A DNA stretch of 64,000 nucleotides from the NCBI GenBank assembly GCA_043228905.1, contig JBHGNT010000011.1, positions 14,570,001 to 14,634,000 of the forward strand, read 5' to 3'. Origin of the DNA: Azolla caroliniana. Lineage: Eukaryota; Polypodiophyta. Shown piece after piece: positions 1-10,461 of the stretch (positions within the stretch are counted from its first letter, which is position 1; each line of letters starts with the position of its first letter). Below the pieces are notes generated by a model, which saw only the letters and a program-made list of their open reading frames with translations, was not told the origin of the DNA and did not search any database. The position numbers and the translations under genes were made by a program.

Positions 1-3000
1 AACTCAAAATTTCAGAGGTGGTACATGACGGTTCTATGCTCAAAGAGGCGGGTTTGATGGAGGTGGGAATACATGTATGATGTTACATTTGTGGTAAGCT
101 TGCCACTATGCAAATCAATGTTTTCATAGAAACAATCAAAAGAATAGTAATTGATACACAAGATGATGAAAAATTTACTTATCATGAGTCACATAGCAAG
201 TAATAATGCCGATCAAGATAGAAATTGGTATATTGATAGTGGATGTTCATGGTTATTTTCAGATTGGTGATGATATTAAGCATAGTATACAACACATTGG
301 TAATAGACCTTTACAAAGTGCTTATGATACAAGAAATTATTTGTTCGATGTGTTGCACGTTCCTACAATTACAGAAAATCTAATATTTGTAGGACAAGTT
401 GTAGAATGAGGGTTGCAAATAAGATTCACACATAGAGGATGCTTTGTAGAAGATCGTAGTAAAGGATTCAAATTGATTGCTAAAGAAGACAAAGAAGGTA
501 GATTGTTTACAATGGATGTTGATAGTTCAAATCCTTTTCATATGATAACAAAAAATTGCAAAAATAGATTTATGGCATAAACGAATTGGCCATGTTAACA
601 TATGTGCATAAATTGAAAAATATACAATCAAATGGTCTAGTTATTGGTTTGCCAATATTTAAGGATAAGAATATGTTATATATATGTGAAGCTTGTCAAT
701 TTGGGAAACAAGTGAGATTCTCGTTTAATAAGGAAAGTGTGAGGAGTACATATGCTTTACAATTGATACATACAAATGTAAGGGGCCCAACAAAAGAAAC
801 ATCAATTGGAGGTAATAGATATTATGTTAAATTCATTGATGATTTTACAAGGAAAGTTTGGATTTATTTTATGAAGAAAAAGTTTAATGTATTACGCTAT
901 TCAAAAATCAAGAAACATCAATTGGAGGTAATCGATATTCTGTTAAATTCATTGATGATTTTACAAGGAAAGTTTGGATTTATTTTATGAAGAATTAGTC
1001 TAATGTATTACACTATTTCAAGACGATTCTCATGCACTCTTGTCTACGCCCTCCTCAACTTTGCTTTTTTCTTCATGTCTCTCGCTGTGAGTTTCAAAAT
1101 CATGATTTTTTAACTCCATGTTATAGAGCATGTCATTAGTTTCAATTTGCATGTTTGAACACAAAAATCCGATATCACACGAGCCATGTATGAACATTTT
1201 CATTTAGTCATGCGTTCTTGTCTACGCCCTCCTCAACTTTGCTTTTTTCTTGATGTCTCTCGCCGTGAGTTTCAAATTCATCATTTTTTAACTCCATGTT
1301 ATAGAGTGTGTCGTTAGCTTCGATTCGCACGTTTGAACACAAAAATCCGATATCACACGAGCCATGTATGAACATTTTCATTTAATCACACGCTCTTGTC
1401 TATGTCGTCCTCAACTTTGCTTTTTTCTTGATATCTCTCGCCTTGAGTTTCAAAATGATGATTTTTTAACTCCATGTTATAGAGTGCGTCGTTAGCTTCG
1501 ATTCACATGTTTGAACACAAAAATCCGATATGACACGGGCCAGGTATGAACATTTTCCGATACTCACGCGCTCTTGTTTACGATGTCCTCAACTTTGCTT
1601 TTTTGTTCATGTCTCTTGCCCTAAGTTTCAAAATCATGATATTCAAAAATCAAGTTTAAAAGGAGTCTAGTGCAAACATCAAAATCTCGAGGTCAGATGG
1701 AGTGCATATAATAACACCCGAAGAAGAATGGTCTACTAGAAAACCAGACTTGTCACACTTAAGAATATTTGGTTGTGTATGTTATTTTCATATACCGAGT
1801 GAATTAAGGAGTAAGTTGATGCAAAGTTTGAAAAATGTATATTTGTTGGTTATTCCTTTGATCAAAAGGGATTTGGGTGCTATAATCCAATTACAAAAGA
1901 GCTTTGAGTGAGTAGAGATGTTGTTTTTGATGAGTTAGTTTCTTGGTATGAAAATCGTAACAAGTTGTAGATACATGAATTTGGAGAAAGAAAATAACCT
2001 AAAATTCAGGACCTTCCACGATAAAGCATAACCTTGAGTGGACCAAAGTATTAAAGTAGTTCAAGTAAAAGTAATATAAGCGATTGGACTAGTAAGTTAA
2101 GAAATTCTCTAAATGCCCAAGATGGCACAAATAAAGTTAGTGGTAAAGAGAAGATAGTTGCGGATGATCAACTATAGATAGAAATGCCAAGTAGAGAATA
2201 AGGGGGAGATACTACAACTCAACCTAGAAGTTAAACAAGAGCAAGACATCTTGTCCAAAGATTAACATATGATTAATCATTTTGCTTATATGTCCCAATT
2301 GGTGAAAATAAAAGAACCATCAACATTTGGTGAAGCAATAAAAGATGACAAATGGAGATTACCAATGGATGATGAAATGCAAGCACTATTGGAAACGAAA
2401 CGTGGGTGTTAGTACCTAAGAAAGAGAATGTACACCAATTGGTTTCAAGTGGTGTATAAGGTAAATATAATTCTAATGGCTCAATTAGTAGACATAAAGT
2501 CAGACTAGTTGCTAAAGGTTATGCTTAGAAATATGGTTTAGATTATGAAGAGACATTGAGTCCAGTTGCTAGAATGTCAACAATTAGAACTATGATTGCA
2601 CTTGCAACAAGTAAAAATTGGGATTTGTACTGGTTAGATGTAAAAAATGCTCTTTTGAATGGTGATTTACAAGAGGAAATATATATTGAACAACCAAAGG
2701 GTTATGAGCATCCTAAATATCCTAGTTATGTTTGCAAGCTACAAAAAACATCGTATAGCTTAAAGACATGCTTGTTGGAATTGTCTTGATGATGATGTGG
2801 AGAAATTTGATAACACATGCAAAGCAATGTACTGAGGGGAGAATGGAACTATTCGATTGATCACTGATAACAGTGCACCTACAATTAATGCCCAGAAGCA
2901 CCTAGAAATTGTAGTGGATATACGGTGGCAGTATGTAGTACAGAGATGGTTGTTCCCCCCTCCCATTAGATGATAGAGGGGCGCGAATGACATGAGAAAC

Positions 3001-3330
3001 ATAGAGAACAAACATGTGGGCTATTGAGTGTAAGATAAATAAGTGATGTAGCCCATGTGGAAGTAGGTAATGACTAGCCGTTAAAGGGACTAAAGTTGTG
3101 TATTATATGTCATTTTAACTAATGGAGTATATTCTTATTTGGAAAAACAAGCACCTAGAGTATGGTATCAAAAATTAGTTGAATTCTTATCAAGTGCAAG
3201 CTCTCAAGAGCCAGATGTAGATCCATCATTGTTTGTAAAGCACAATGGAAAAAAAATGGTAATCAACTTGAACAACCTTCACAATTTATTGATTTTATCC
3301 AAACAATATTCTCCACAACCTAAACTTTGA
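1..3330 (+). mobile_element. Degenerate Ty1/copia retrotransposon (internal region, no LTR seen)
   Basis: Pieces of one copia polyprotein appear in the expected order: a CCHC zinc knuckle near 82-145 (broken by a one-base shift around 100), an aspartic-protease start (WYIDSG, 226-243), a GAG-pre-integrase LWHKR..GHVN motif (566-600), a CEAC motif and integrase core (690-1000), the distal integrase piece with HLRIFGCVCYFH (1702-1911), and reverse transcriptase (2556-2775, resuming at 3139-3300). Stops and frameshifts separate nearly all of these. A 116-bp duplication (about 799-1015) and a 178-bp tandem array interrupt the integrase, and about 365 bp of unrelated DNA (2776-3138) interrupts RT between SLK and QAPRVWYQKL. 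The element is dead. It runs off the left edge, and no LTR or primer-binding site is recognisable on the right. Confidence 0.88.
1030..1655. repeat. 178-bp tandem repeat array, about 3.5 units
   Basis: Units begin with TCTTGTCTACG-like sequence at 1038, 1216, 1394 and 1572, a spacing of exactly 178 bp each time. Each contains CTCAACTTTGCTTTTTT, a run ending TTTTTAACTCCATGTTATAGAG and AACACAAAAATCCGATAT, with scattered substitutions. The array lies between two parts of the copia integrase. The short string ATTCAAAAATCAAG occurs just before the block (about 899) and just after it (1641). Confidence 0.9.
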
Positions 3331-4312
3331 ATTATTCAATTTTTAGAGCAACCAAATAAGAAACTTTATTTGCTAATTAATGTATAACCATCCAAATGGA
3401 AATGTGATACTCGGTAAAATTTCGCAAACACTAGTTTGCAAAATTTTCCTGAATCTAGAATATGAATGATAATATGGCAACACCAATTTCAATAAAATAT
3501 AATAAAAAATCGATAATGCTTTGGGCACTATTGATACCCATCAAATCCCTAAATGTGGTTTACGGGGCAAGAAAAAACTTTTCCAAAATAGTATGTTAGG
3601 TTTCATAGCATAGAAAGCACGTATATTCAATATACTTTAGAGTGTTGTTGGAGATTGTATTCATATGGAGGAAAGAATATATTTTGGTCCACGAAATAAT
3701 TTCCTACCCAAAGTTGAAGACTCACACCTCATGTGTATCTTGGGCAATGTTGCCAATGTGAAGAGTCTAAGAGTTATTGATAGCTTATTACTAAATGCAT
3801 GTCTACCCTTTTGTGGTGAATGTGGATTTTGATATGTAAGATGTCTTGCATATTGAAGAGACATTGGAAGATGAAGCAAGGTTTTTCTTGACATGCAACT
3901 CATAAAATGTATATTTTGATATGTATGATCTCTTGCATCTTGAAGAGACATCGCAAGATGGAAGTACTTATTAGATATTTGGAAAGTTTTAACCAATTGT
4001 TATTTGAGGTCTCAACAATGGATTTTTTCAAGATATGTTCAAAATGGTCCAAATGATGAGCGACATATATTGTTCCAATGTTTACGATATTGGGCATTGC
4101 AACACAATTGGAATATGCGTAATGCTTTCATGTTTGATGTTAGGCAAGTCTATATGAAGAAATTGAAAGGCATTCTTATGTGGATTTTTTGGATGTTAGA
4201 GCATGTGGGGATCATTTCCTCGAGTGCATATCCAGGTTTTCCAATGGTTTTAAAGGTCGTCCCTCTCCCTACATAGGCAGAGGATAGGGATAGGTAGGTA
4301 GAGGAGAGTCCT
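3331..4312. other. Intergenic sequence, no gene seen
   Basis: AT-rich DNA between the copia remnant and the first MITE. A diverged direct duplication, about 48 bp at a spacing near 88 bp, is visible (3826-3873 and 3914-3961, both containing GAAGAGACAT). Open frames here are short and show no recognisable domain. Confidence 0.6.
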
Positions 4313-4561
4313 ATAGTATGAACCATACGTGCATTCGCATTCGAGAATGGTTCAATCATTCTCGTAAGAAAAACACCCTCAACGAATGATAAATACCATA
4401 CTTTTGGATTAACTATTTATTATGAGGTAAATAAACCTAAAAAATGAAAAAAAGGGAAAAAACAAAAAAAAAACACAAGAATGTTTGAATAACATTCGCA
4501 TTCGTTTTCCAACGTAGGAAAACGAATGTCATGCCAGACGAACACGAATTTTACGTACTAT
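4313..4561 (+). mobile_element. MITE copy 1 (about 249 bp)
   Basis: The copy starts ATAGTATGAACCATACG and ends TTTTACGTACTAT, so the termini are weakly inverted (ATAGTATG versus ATAGTACG). Inside is a palindrome around CGTTTTCCAACGTAGGAAAACG. Almost the whole element recurs on the opposite strand at 63424-63658. It has no coding capacity. No clear target-site duplication is visible. Confidence 0.75.
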
Positions 4562-5668
4562 GGAGGAGACTAAGAAATGTTGTTAACAAGTGGATTTTAT
4601 ATACAATTAATATAATTGTGTGCTTTGACTAGGTAGAGAGAGAGAGAGAGAAAGAAAGAAAGAAAGATATATTAACGTCTTCTAAGGCCAAATTTGGCCC
4701 ATGAGACAATTGGTTTACAACAAAAGAGTTTTTATCCGGTCATCATAACTAAAATACAATTAATGGAGAGAGAGAGTAACGTCTTCTAAGACCAAAATTG
4801 GCCCATGAAGGGTTTGTGTTTAGGGTTTAGGGTTTAGGGAGGGAGCGAGAGAGAGTGCCATCTAATGTTGGGAGGGTTCATCGATATGTAGTTAGGGTTC
4901 ATCGATAATGTTGGAGTCAAGAAGAAAGCCCCTTTCTTCATCCTGAAGCAGCCCCCAAGAAACCATGGCAACCTAGCTATTTTTCTGAGGTAAATCAAAA
5001 TAACTCAATGAAAATCTTTTTTTCTGAGACCCTTTCACAACTTTCCCACATTGTCTTCCAAAAATGATACAATCCATTTGATTTCTCCTCTTTAATTAAG
5101 CCTTTGGATTCTGTCTAGTTTTTTTTTTTTTTTTTGGGGTGGGGGGTGGGGGGGTGGGGGGGCAATTCCCCTGCTTCTTCCTTCATCTAGTTGCTGTTCA
5201 TGTTTGGTCGGCTCTTTTTTGTCCTGTTTTGGGTTGTTGATGGACTGTTGCTATCCTTTCTTGTAATCTCATCGATTGCTTAGTTTCTTTGTTTTATCTG
5301 GGTTTTGCTTTTGTGGATCAATTGATGCTCTGTTTTTGCTTGTTGCTCAATTGACACTAATGTCCATCGTCAGCTTTCTTATCTCCTTCCATTAATGCCC
5401 TGTTTTTGTTTTGTTGATGAATCGAAATACTATATATTTCTTCTTTCATATGCGTCGTTTTTGTTCTGTCGATGACTTGATTTACTATATATATATATAT
5501 ATATATACGTATTCTTTTCATATGCTACTTGTTTTAGATGAACTGATACTCTTTTGATTTTTATACTTGTGTGTCTGCACTTTCTGATCTCGATTTATCC
5601 TCTGTCGTTGTTATTAGCAATATGTATTTTTGACATTGTTTCTTTCTGTAAGCTTTAATTCAGAAAAC
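4562..5668 (+). promoter_or_regulatory. Upstream/leader region of the tubby-like gene
   Basis: The region holds an AG/AAAG microsatellite (4633-4674), two copies of a motif containing ACGTCTTCTAAG..CCAAA..TGGCCCATGA (4664-4705 and 4772-4810), three TTTAGGG telomere-type repeats (4819-4840, telobox-like), a T-run followed by a G-rich tract (5136-5162) and an (AT)n run near 5486-5507. A plausible 5'-UTR intron would run from the donor at about 4988 (GAG|GTAAAT) to an acceptor near 5617 (TTATTAG). That intron is inferred, not proven. A third diverged copy of the duplicated motif lies in intron 1 at 6640-6685. Confidence 0.5.
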
Positions 5669-8600
5669 ATGGCAAATCAAAGCTTTGATTCTCATATCTT
5701 CACATTAACAATGTCATCATCATCACATAATTGTGATCATATACAAAGAGAAGAGAAGAGTTGTTGGGCCTCTATGACTCCAGACCTTTTGAGAGACATA
5801 ATTGAGAGAGTAGAGGTGAGAGGAAAATCTTGGCCTTCTAGAAAGGATGTTATCTCATGTGCATCAGTGTGTAAATCATGGAGAAAAATCACTCAAGAGA
5901 TCGTGGAACCTCCTGAGCGATGTGCGAAATTGACATTCCCTTCATCTCTGATGCAAGTAAGTGCCCATTTTTGTGGTTTTTTTATTGCGTTTAGATTCTT
6001 ATTTGCACTTGAGTTGGAGAGGAGGCTAGAAACGTCTAGAAAGTGAAAAGATGTGGAATATCTTTTGAAGTGGCAAGAAGGCTCAGGAAGTCAATGGAAG
6101 CGAGATATCATCTAGAACTGCTAAAAGAATGTTAGTTCATGTGCTTGATTAGTGCGTAAAAAATGGAGACAGGTCATTCATGATGTTGTCAAATCTCAAG
6201 GATCGATACGGAAAAGCAAGCTAAGTTTGATTTTGGTAAATCAATTTTTTGTTGGACTCTAATTTATACTAGTGCTAAATAATTCTTGAAAGTCATAGGA
6301 TATGGAATCTTCGAAAAGTATCCTAACCCACTTAACTGTAGGTAAAGAATTTTATTGATGTACAATGTGTAAATCATGGAAGGGAGAGCACAGAGCTAGG
6401 TGTAAATTTGACATTCCCTACATTTCATACGCGTGTAAATGTCTTTTACGCCATTTTTTCCCATTTTGCACACGGATACTTATTTTGTACTAGATTTTGA
6501 GAAGGTGAAATGGTTAGAAACTTGTAGAATATGTGGGAACTTGTATCTACTGAAAGGGTCAAAGAATCAGAAAGTTAAAGAGGTATAGAAGGATCAAAGG
6601 GTCCAAAAGTCAAAGGAAGCAAAACCCTGTAAAGAAAGATATATTAACATATTTTAAGATGCCAGAATGGCCAATAAGACCAAACAAGAGAGATTACATC
6701 TTAAAATGTTGTTTTGTCGTTGAAAATATCAAACCAAAATAAATATAACAAAGGAAAACATGTAAATAAAAATAGAAGTGACAAAAGAATCCTGTCATCT
6801 ATACATGTCAGATTCTTAAGTCAGATAGACTGTATATTTTGCCTTCGAAAAATCTCTAGCATATGTTAATTCAGAATGGAGAGACCCCTGAAGTGAGAAA
6901 AGCACCTGCGATGACAGGGGGTGTTAGCCTTTTTCTGTTGATGACAATGGTGGTGAGACCATGGTCCATGAGGCCAGGGTCTACTTGCACGGAAAATTGC
7001 TATTTCCTGATCTAGAGAAGAGTCCTTGCCACCAATGTGTAAATCATGGACGGGATATCACAAAATTATGTACAGAATTGACATTCTGTACATTTCGTAA
7101 CCATGTAAATCTCTTTTATGCCATTTTATCCCACTTTGCACTAGACACTTATTTCTACTAGGTTTTGAAGAGGTGAAATGGATTAAAACTTCTAGAATAC
7201 AAGAAGTTGTAATCTACTGGAAGGGTCAAATAATCAGAAAGTCAAAGAGGTCTAGGAGGGTCAAAGGTTCCAAAAGTCAAAGAAGGCGGAACCCTAGAAA
7301 CGGGTCAAAGCATTCAAAATTTGCCAGCTTTGATTTATACGAACTTTTGAAGATGTTCAAGTTGAGTGTCTTCAACCTTCTAGAAAGGCGGAGGTTGGAA
7401 TTTGCAAGAAGGATCGAAGGATTGGAATTCATTTCCATTTTTGGAAAAAGGATATTACTTCATGTGCATCAGTGGGAAAAGCCTGGATGGAGATCAATGA
7501 AGAGGTTCTGAAACCTCCAGATGTAGAAAATGTGACATTACTTACATCTCATTAGAAAGCAGGTATATTATTTCTCATTTTGCGCTAGAATGTAATTTTT
7601 GGGCAGATTAAAAACTTTTAGGGAGGTAGGAAACTTAAAGAAAGGTCAAAGGATTAGTATTTGATGCTATTCCAAATGCACACTTGCTGGAAATAAGCAG
7701 GGTTGCTATATAGAGTAAACCATTGATGAGAACTTTGCGCTTGCAAGGTGATAGGTACCAAAATATTTTAAAGTTTAAAGAGCTTCAAGGTAGTCTGTAA
7801 GCGTCATTCCCTTGCGGATATACTTAAGAAATGGCATCCTCCTCAAAAATGAAATTCGAAAAAGATTTTCATTGGATAGAAGGACTTTGGTAGGCAAAGA
7901 TTATGAGGAATATGTTACCACATTCACATGAAAATGGTTATCAAATTTGCAAGAAAAAAACATGATAGTTGAACATTTGATCAAAAACATGATTATATTT
8001 ATGAGCCTGAACTATCAATTTCACGTAAGCGCTCATGTAATTCAGACTCATTAGATATCACCAGAATCCTTATTTTGCGTATGTGTGCCGTTGGAGTTCT
8101 CAAAGATAGCTATTAATAGCTTATATCACATGCTGATGTAAAATTATGAGGTTATAAACGGAGTGCTTCTAATAATTAGTTCTTGCATTATTAGTCAGCA
8201 ACATAATCCACATTATTCTAAAGCTAAGAACAAAATATGATGTTTTGAAGTGCGATAGTGCAATTCGTTTCTAAAGAATTATAGTGGAAAAATACCTAAT
8301 TTGCCATTTCTGTATGCAGCCTGGTCCTAGGAATTCAGTTATGTGGTGTTTTATTAAGCGGGACAGAACCACTTCAACCTATTGCTTATATCTTAGTTTG
8401 AACGGACCCAGTAAGTTATTTATTTCAATGCTTGTATTGGAAAAGTAAAATATATCACTTTGCCTTTTTGATGCTATATCAACTTAATAATTTTGAGGCA
8501 ACAATTAAAAATAAAATAAAACCGTTAAAATCTGTAATCAACTTGATAGTTTTGAGGCAACAATTAAAAATAAGATAAAACCGTTAAAATCTGTAATCAA

Positions 8601-10461
8601 CTTGATAGTTTTGAGGCAACAATTGCACAGAAGATGATATATCATTAGGATTCCACATTTCTCCTCTTAACATCTCAGGTACTCTGATTAAGAATACGTT
8701 ATTCATCCTTAGCTATATATGTATACAACTTTTCTTGCATTTGTATCAAAAAATTTGCATTTCGTACATACACTTGGGAGGTTCTCAACTTTGTCAAAAA
8801 ATATATTCTCTTGCAATGATGCTACATCAAACAAAATGTCCACCCAAGACAATTTGATCTAATATAAGAATGTATAAAAAGTTCAACGTTTCTTGAATCA
8901 TACCACATATCTGTATAGGACTTTCTGGCTTTGGATTAAACTATATATACTTTATATAAGTAAATTTCATAAAATTAGGGAGCTTTGTTATTGATATAGC
9001 ATGGGATGGGCTCTTTTCAAATTGTCCAGACCGTGGTTCTCTGTGCGTATATGTAATTGTATATATGAACTCTTTTACATAATTCTGAAAATGTTTCAGT
9101 GATGTAATGAATCATAGATTTCATGGCTGAGTCTACTTGTCACTATAGAAAAGCAATAGAAACTTGGTATATTTGTTCAAAGCTCATATGAACATTAGTA
9201 TTTGAGCTTTTGACTACACTTGAGGTCGCACTGACATGGTTAAGGAGTCCATAGCATGTAGATTTCTAGTTCATGCTATGCATGAGAATATTAATTAATG
9301 TATATTCGTTCTTGATATATCAAAATTCATGTATTTTATATGTGAATTCTTGACTAATCTGGGTTATTGGTAACATTATTAGGGATGCGATAATATCTGA
9401 TTCATGTGTTATGTTCATGTTGTAGAGGAGAATGGGAGCTAGCTTAGGACATAGTCCAGGGTCTGTGGTCAATGTTTGAGCACAGTGTGGACACACTTGG
9501 TCTTGTTGCTAGCAGATGCTATAGGATTTTGTTTATGGTATCAGAGTGATATGAAGCTACATGAATAAGAATATGGGCATACCTATATTGAAGGTAAATG
9601 TCGGGAATTTTTGTTTTTCATGAAATCTATTAGTTTCTCTTATTTGCTGTAAAATTGATTGGTTATAACCTGCTATGGGCAGTAAATTAGACATTATTTT
9701 TTCAAGAATATGAGAACATAATTTAATGTCAAAATTTACAATCATTGATATGCATGGAATCATTTATACAGGAAAAAGTTAATTTTCTTGATAGAGCTAA
9801 ACTTCTAATACAATGTGGGGCTTGACTCAAAATTAATGACTACGAGCAAGTCATCTTTATTCCAAGTTCCAACCATATAAATGAGGCCCTTATTTTTTAT
9901 TGTGGTTCCTCTCAGATTTAGCAGAGAATGGAAAGCTACTTTTGGTGGCACAGAAGTTTCAGGGAGAAACTACCCTAGAGTACATAATCTCTTTGCATGC
10001 AGACGATATGGTTTGGGGGGAAGAAACTTCTATAGGCAAATTACGGTTAGTCAATACACCAACTTATTCATTTTTATTGAGGGTTTCCTCTAAAATTAGA
10101 CGCAGCACTTTTTTTTTAACTGGTTTTCTTTATGATTAGTTGTAGCTCATTTTTGTCATTTTATCACTGTGCATGATATCGATTCTATAGGACAAATGTT
10201 TTGGGAACAGAATTTGCAATGTACAAAAGCCATCCTTCTCAGAGTTGCTGTGATACTAATACTTCGATCAGTCAGTCAAGTGAAGAGAGTGTTCGAAAAC
10301 AAAGTTTATTGGGTGTTGCTCACGTTTCATACGAGCTCAAGTCAAAGTCTAGGGGACCTAGACAGATGCGATGTACTCTTTACTCTGTGCCAGTGTCTGG
10401 TGTTGAAGAGGCTATTGCAATATGCTTAAGCAGCTTTGACAAAGATGCAGTAGACGAATAA
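5669..10461 (+). CDS. Tubby-like F-box protein, C-terminally short
   Basis: Four exons read in phase: 5669-5956, 8320-8410, 9916-10045 and 10191-10461, giving about 259 residues. Exon 1 carries an F-box (about residues 33-85: LLRDIIERV, WPSRKDVISCASVCKSWR). Exons 2-4 match the first half of the tubby domain: PGPRNSVMWCFIKRDRTTST, then EYIISLHADD, then the KLR/TNVLGTEF junction and SRGPRQMRCTLYSVPVS. Plant TLPs usually run to about 370-450 residues and continue into a conserved C-terminal tubby segment. Here a stop follows KDAVDE and I find no continuation downstream. The stop overlaps an AATAAA (10457-10462). ATG 5669 (AACATGG) was chosen because upstream in-frame sequence has no ATG. Family members bind phosphoinositides through the tubby barrel and SKP1 through the F-box, so a short barrel may not fold. 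It could be a functional short paralogue or a young pseudogene. Confidence 0.82.
6058..7660 (+). pseudogene. Array of four degenerate F-box exon copies in TLP intron 1
   Basis: Downstream of exon 1, the same exon plus its flanking intron recurs at about 6058-6250, 6365-6640, 7034-7310 and 7395-7660. Shared landmarks are TGTGTAAATCATGGA (KSW/R of the F-box), TTGACATTC..ACATTTC (the LTFPS end), then a CCCA(T)TTTGCAC stretch and, in two copies, GGGTCAAA..ATCAGAAAGT. The pair 6365-6640 and 7034-7310 is the most similar. All carry stops or shifts and lack a clean exon-2 junction. A promoter-like motif at 6640-6685 resembles 4664-4705, so at least one duplication unit included upstream sequence. 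Confidence 0.75.
8480..8627. repeat. 59-bp tandem repeat in TLP intron 2
   Basis: TTTTGAGGCA recurs at 8491, 8550 and 8609, a spacing of 59 bp. Each is followed by ACAATTAAAAATA or a variant, and then by ACCGTTAAAATCTGTAATC. About 2.5 nearly identical units suggest recent slippage or unequal exchange. It lies in a long AT-rich intron (8411-9915) in which I see nothing else. Confidence 0.9.

Noticed and set aside
1030-1655. CRISPR-like array
   Set aside because: The units are 178 bp and contiguous with no unique spacers, in a plant genome; it is a satellite-type tandem repeat.
3990-4300. A 90-codon frame as a gene or LINE piece
   Set aside because: Translation showed no motif I could place, and the region overlaps short duplications.
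6961-7511. Two open frames (66 and 112 codons) that might be a second F-box gene
   Set aside because: They are parts of degenerate copies of TLP exon 1 in shifting frames, without onward splice junctions.
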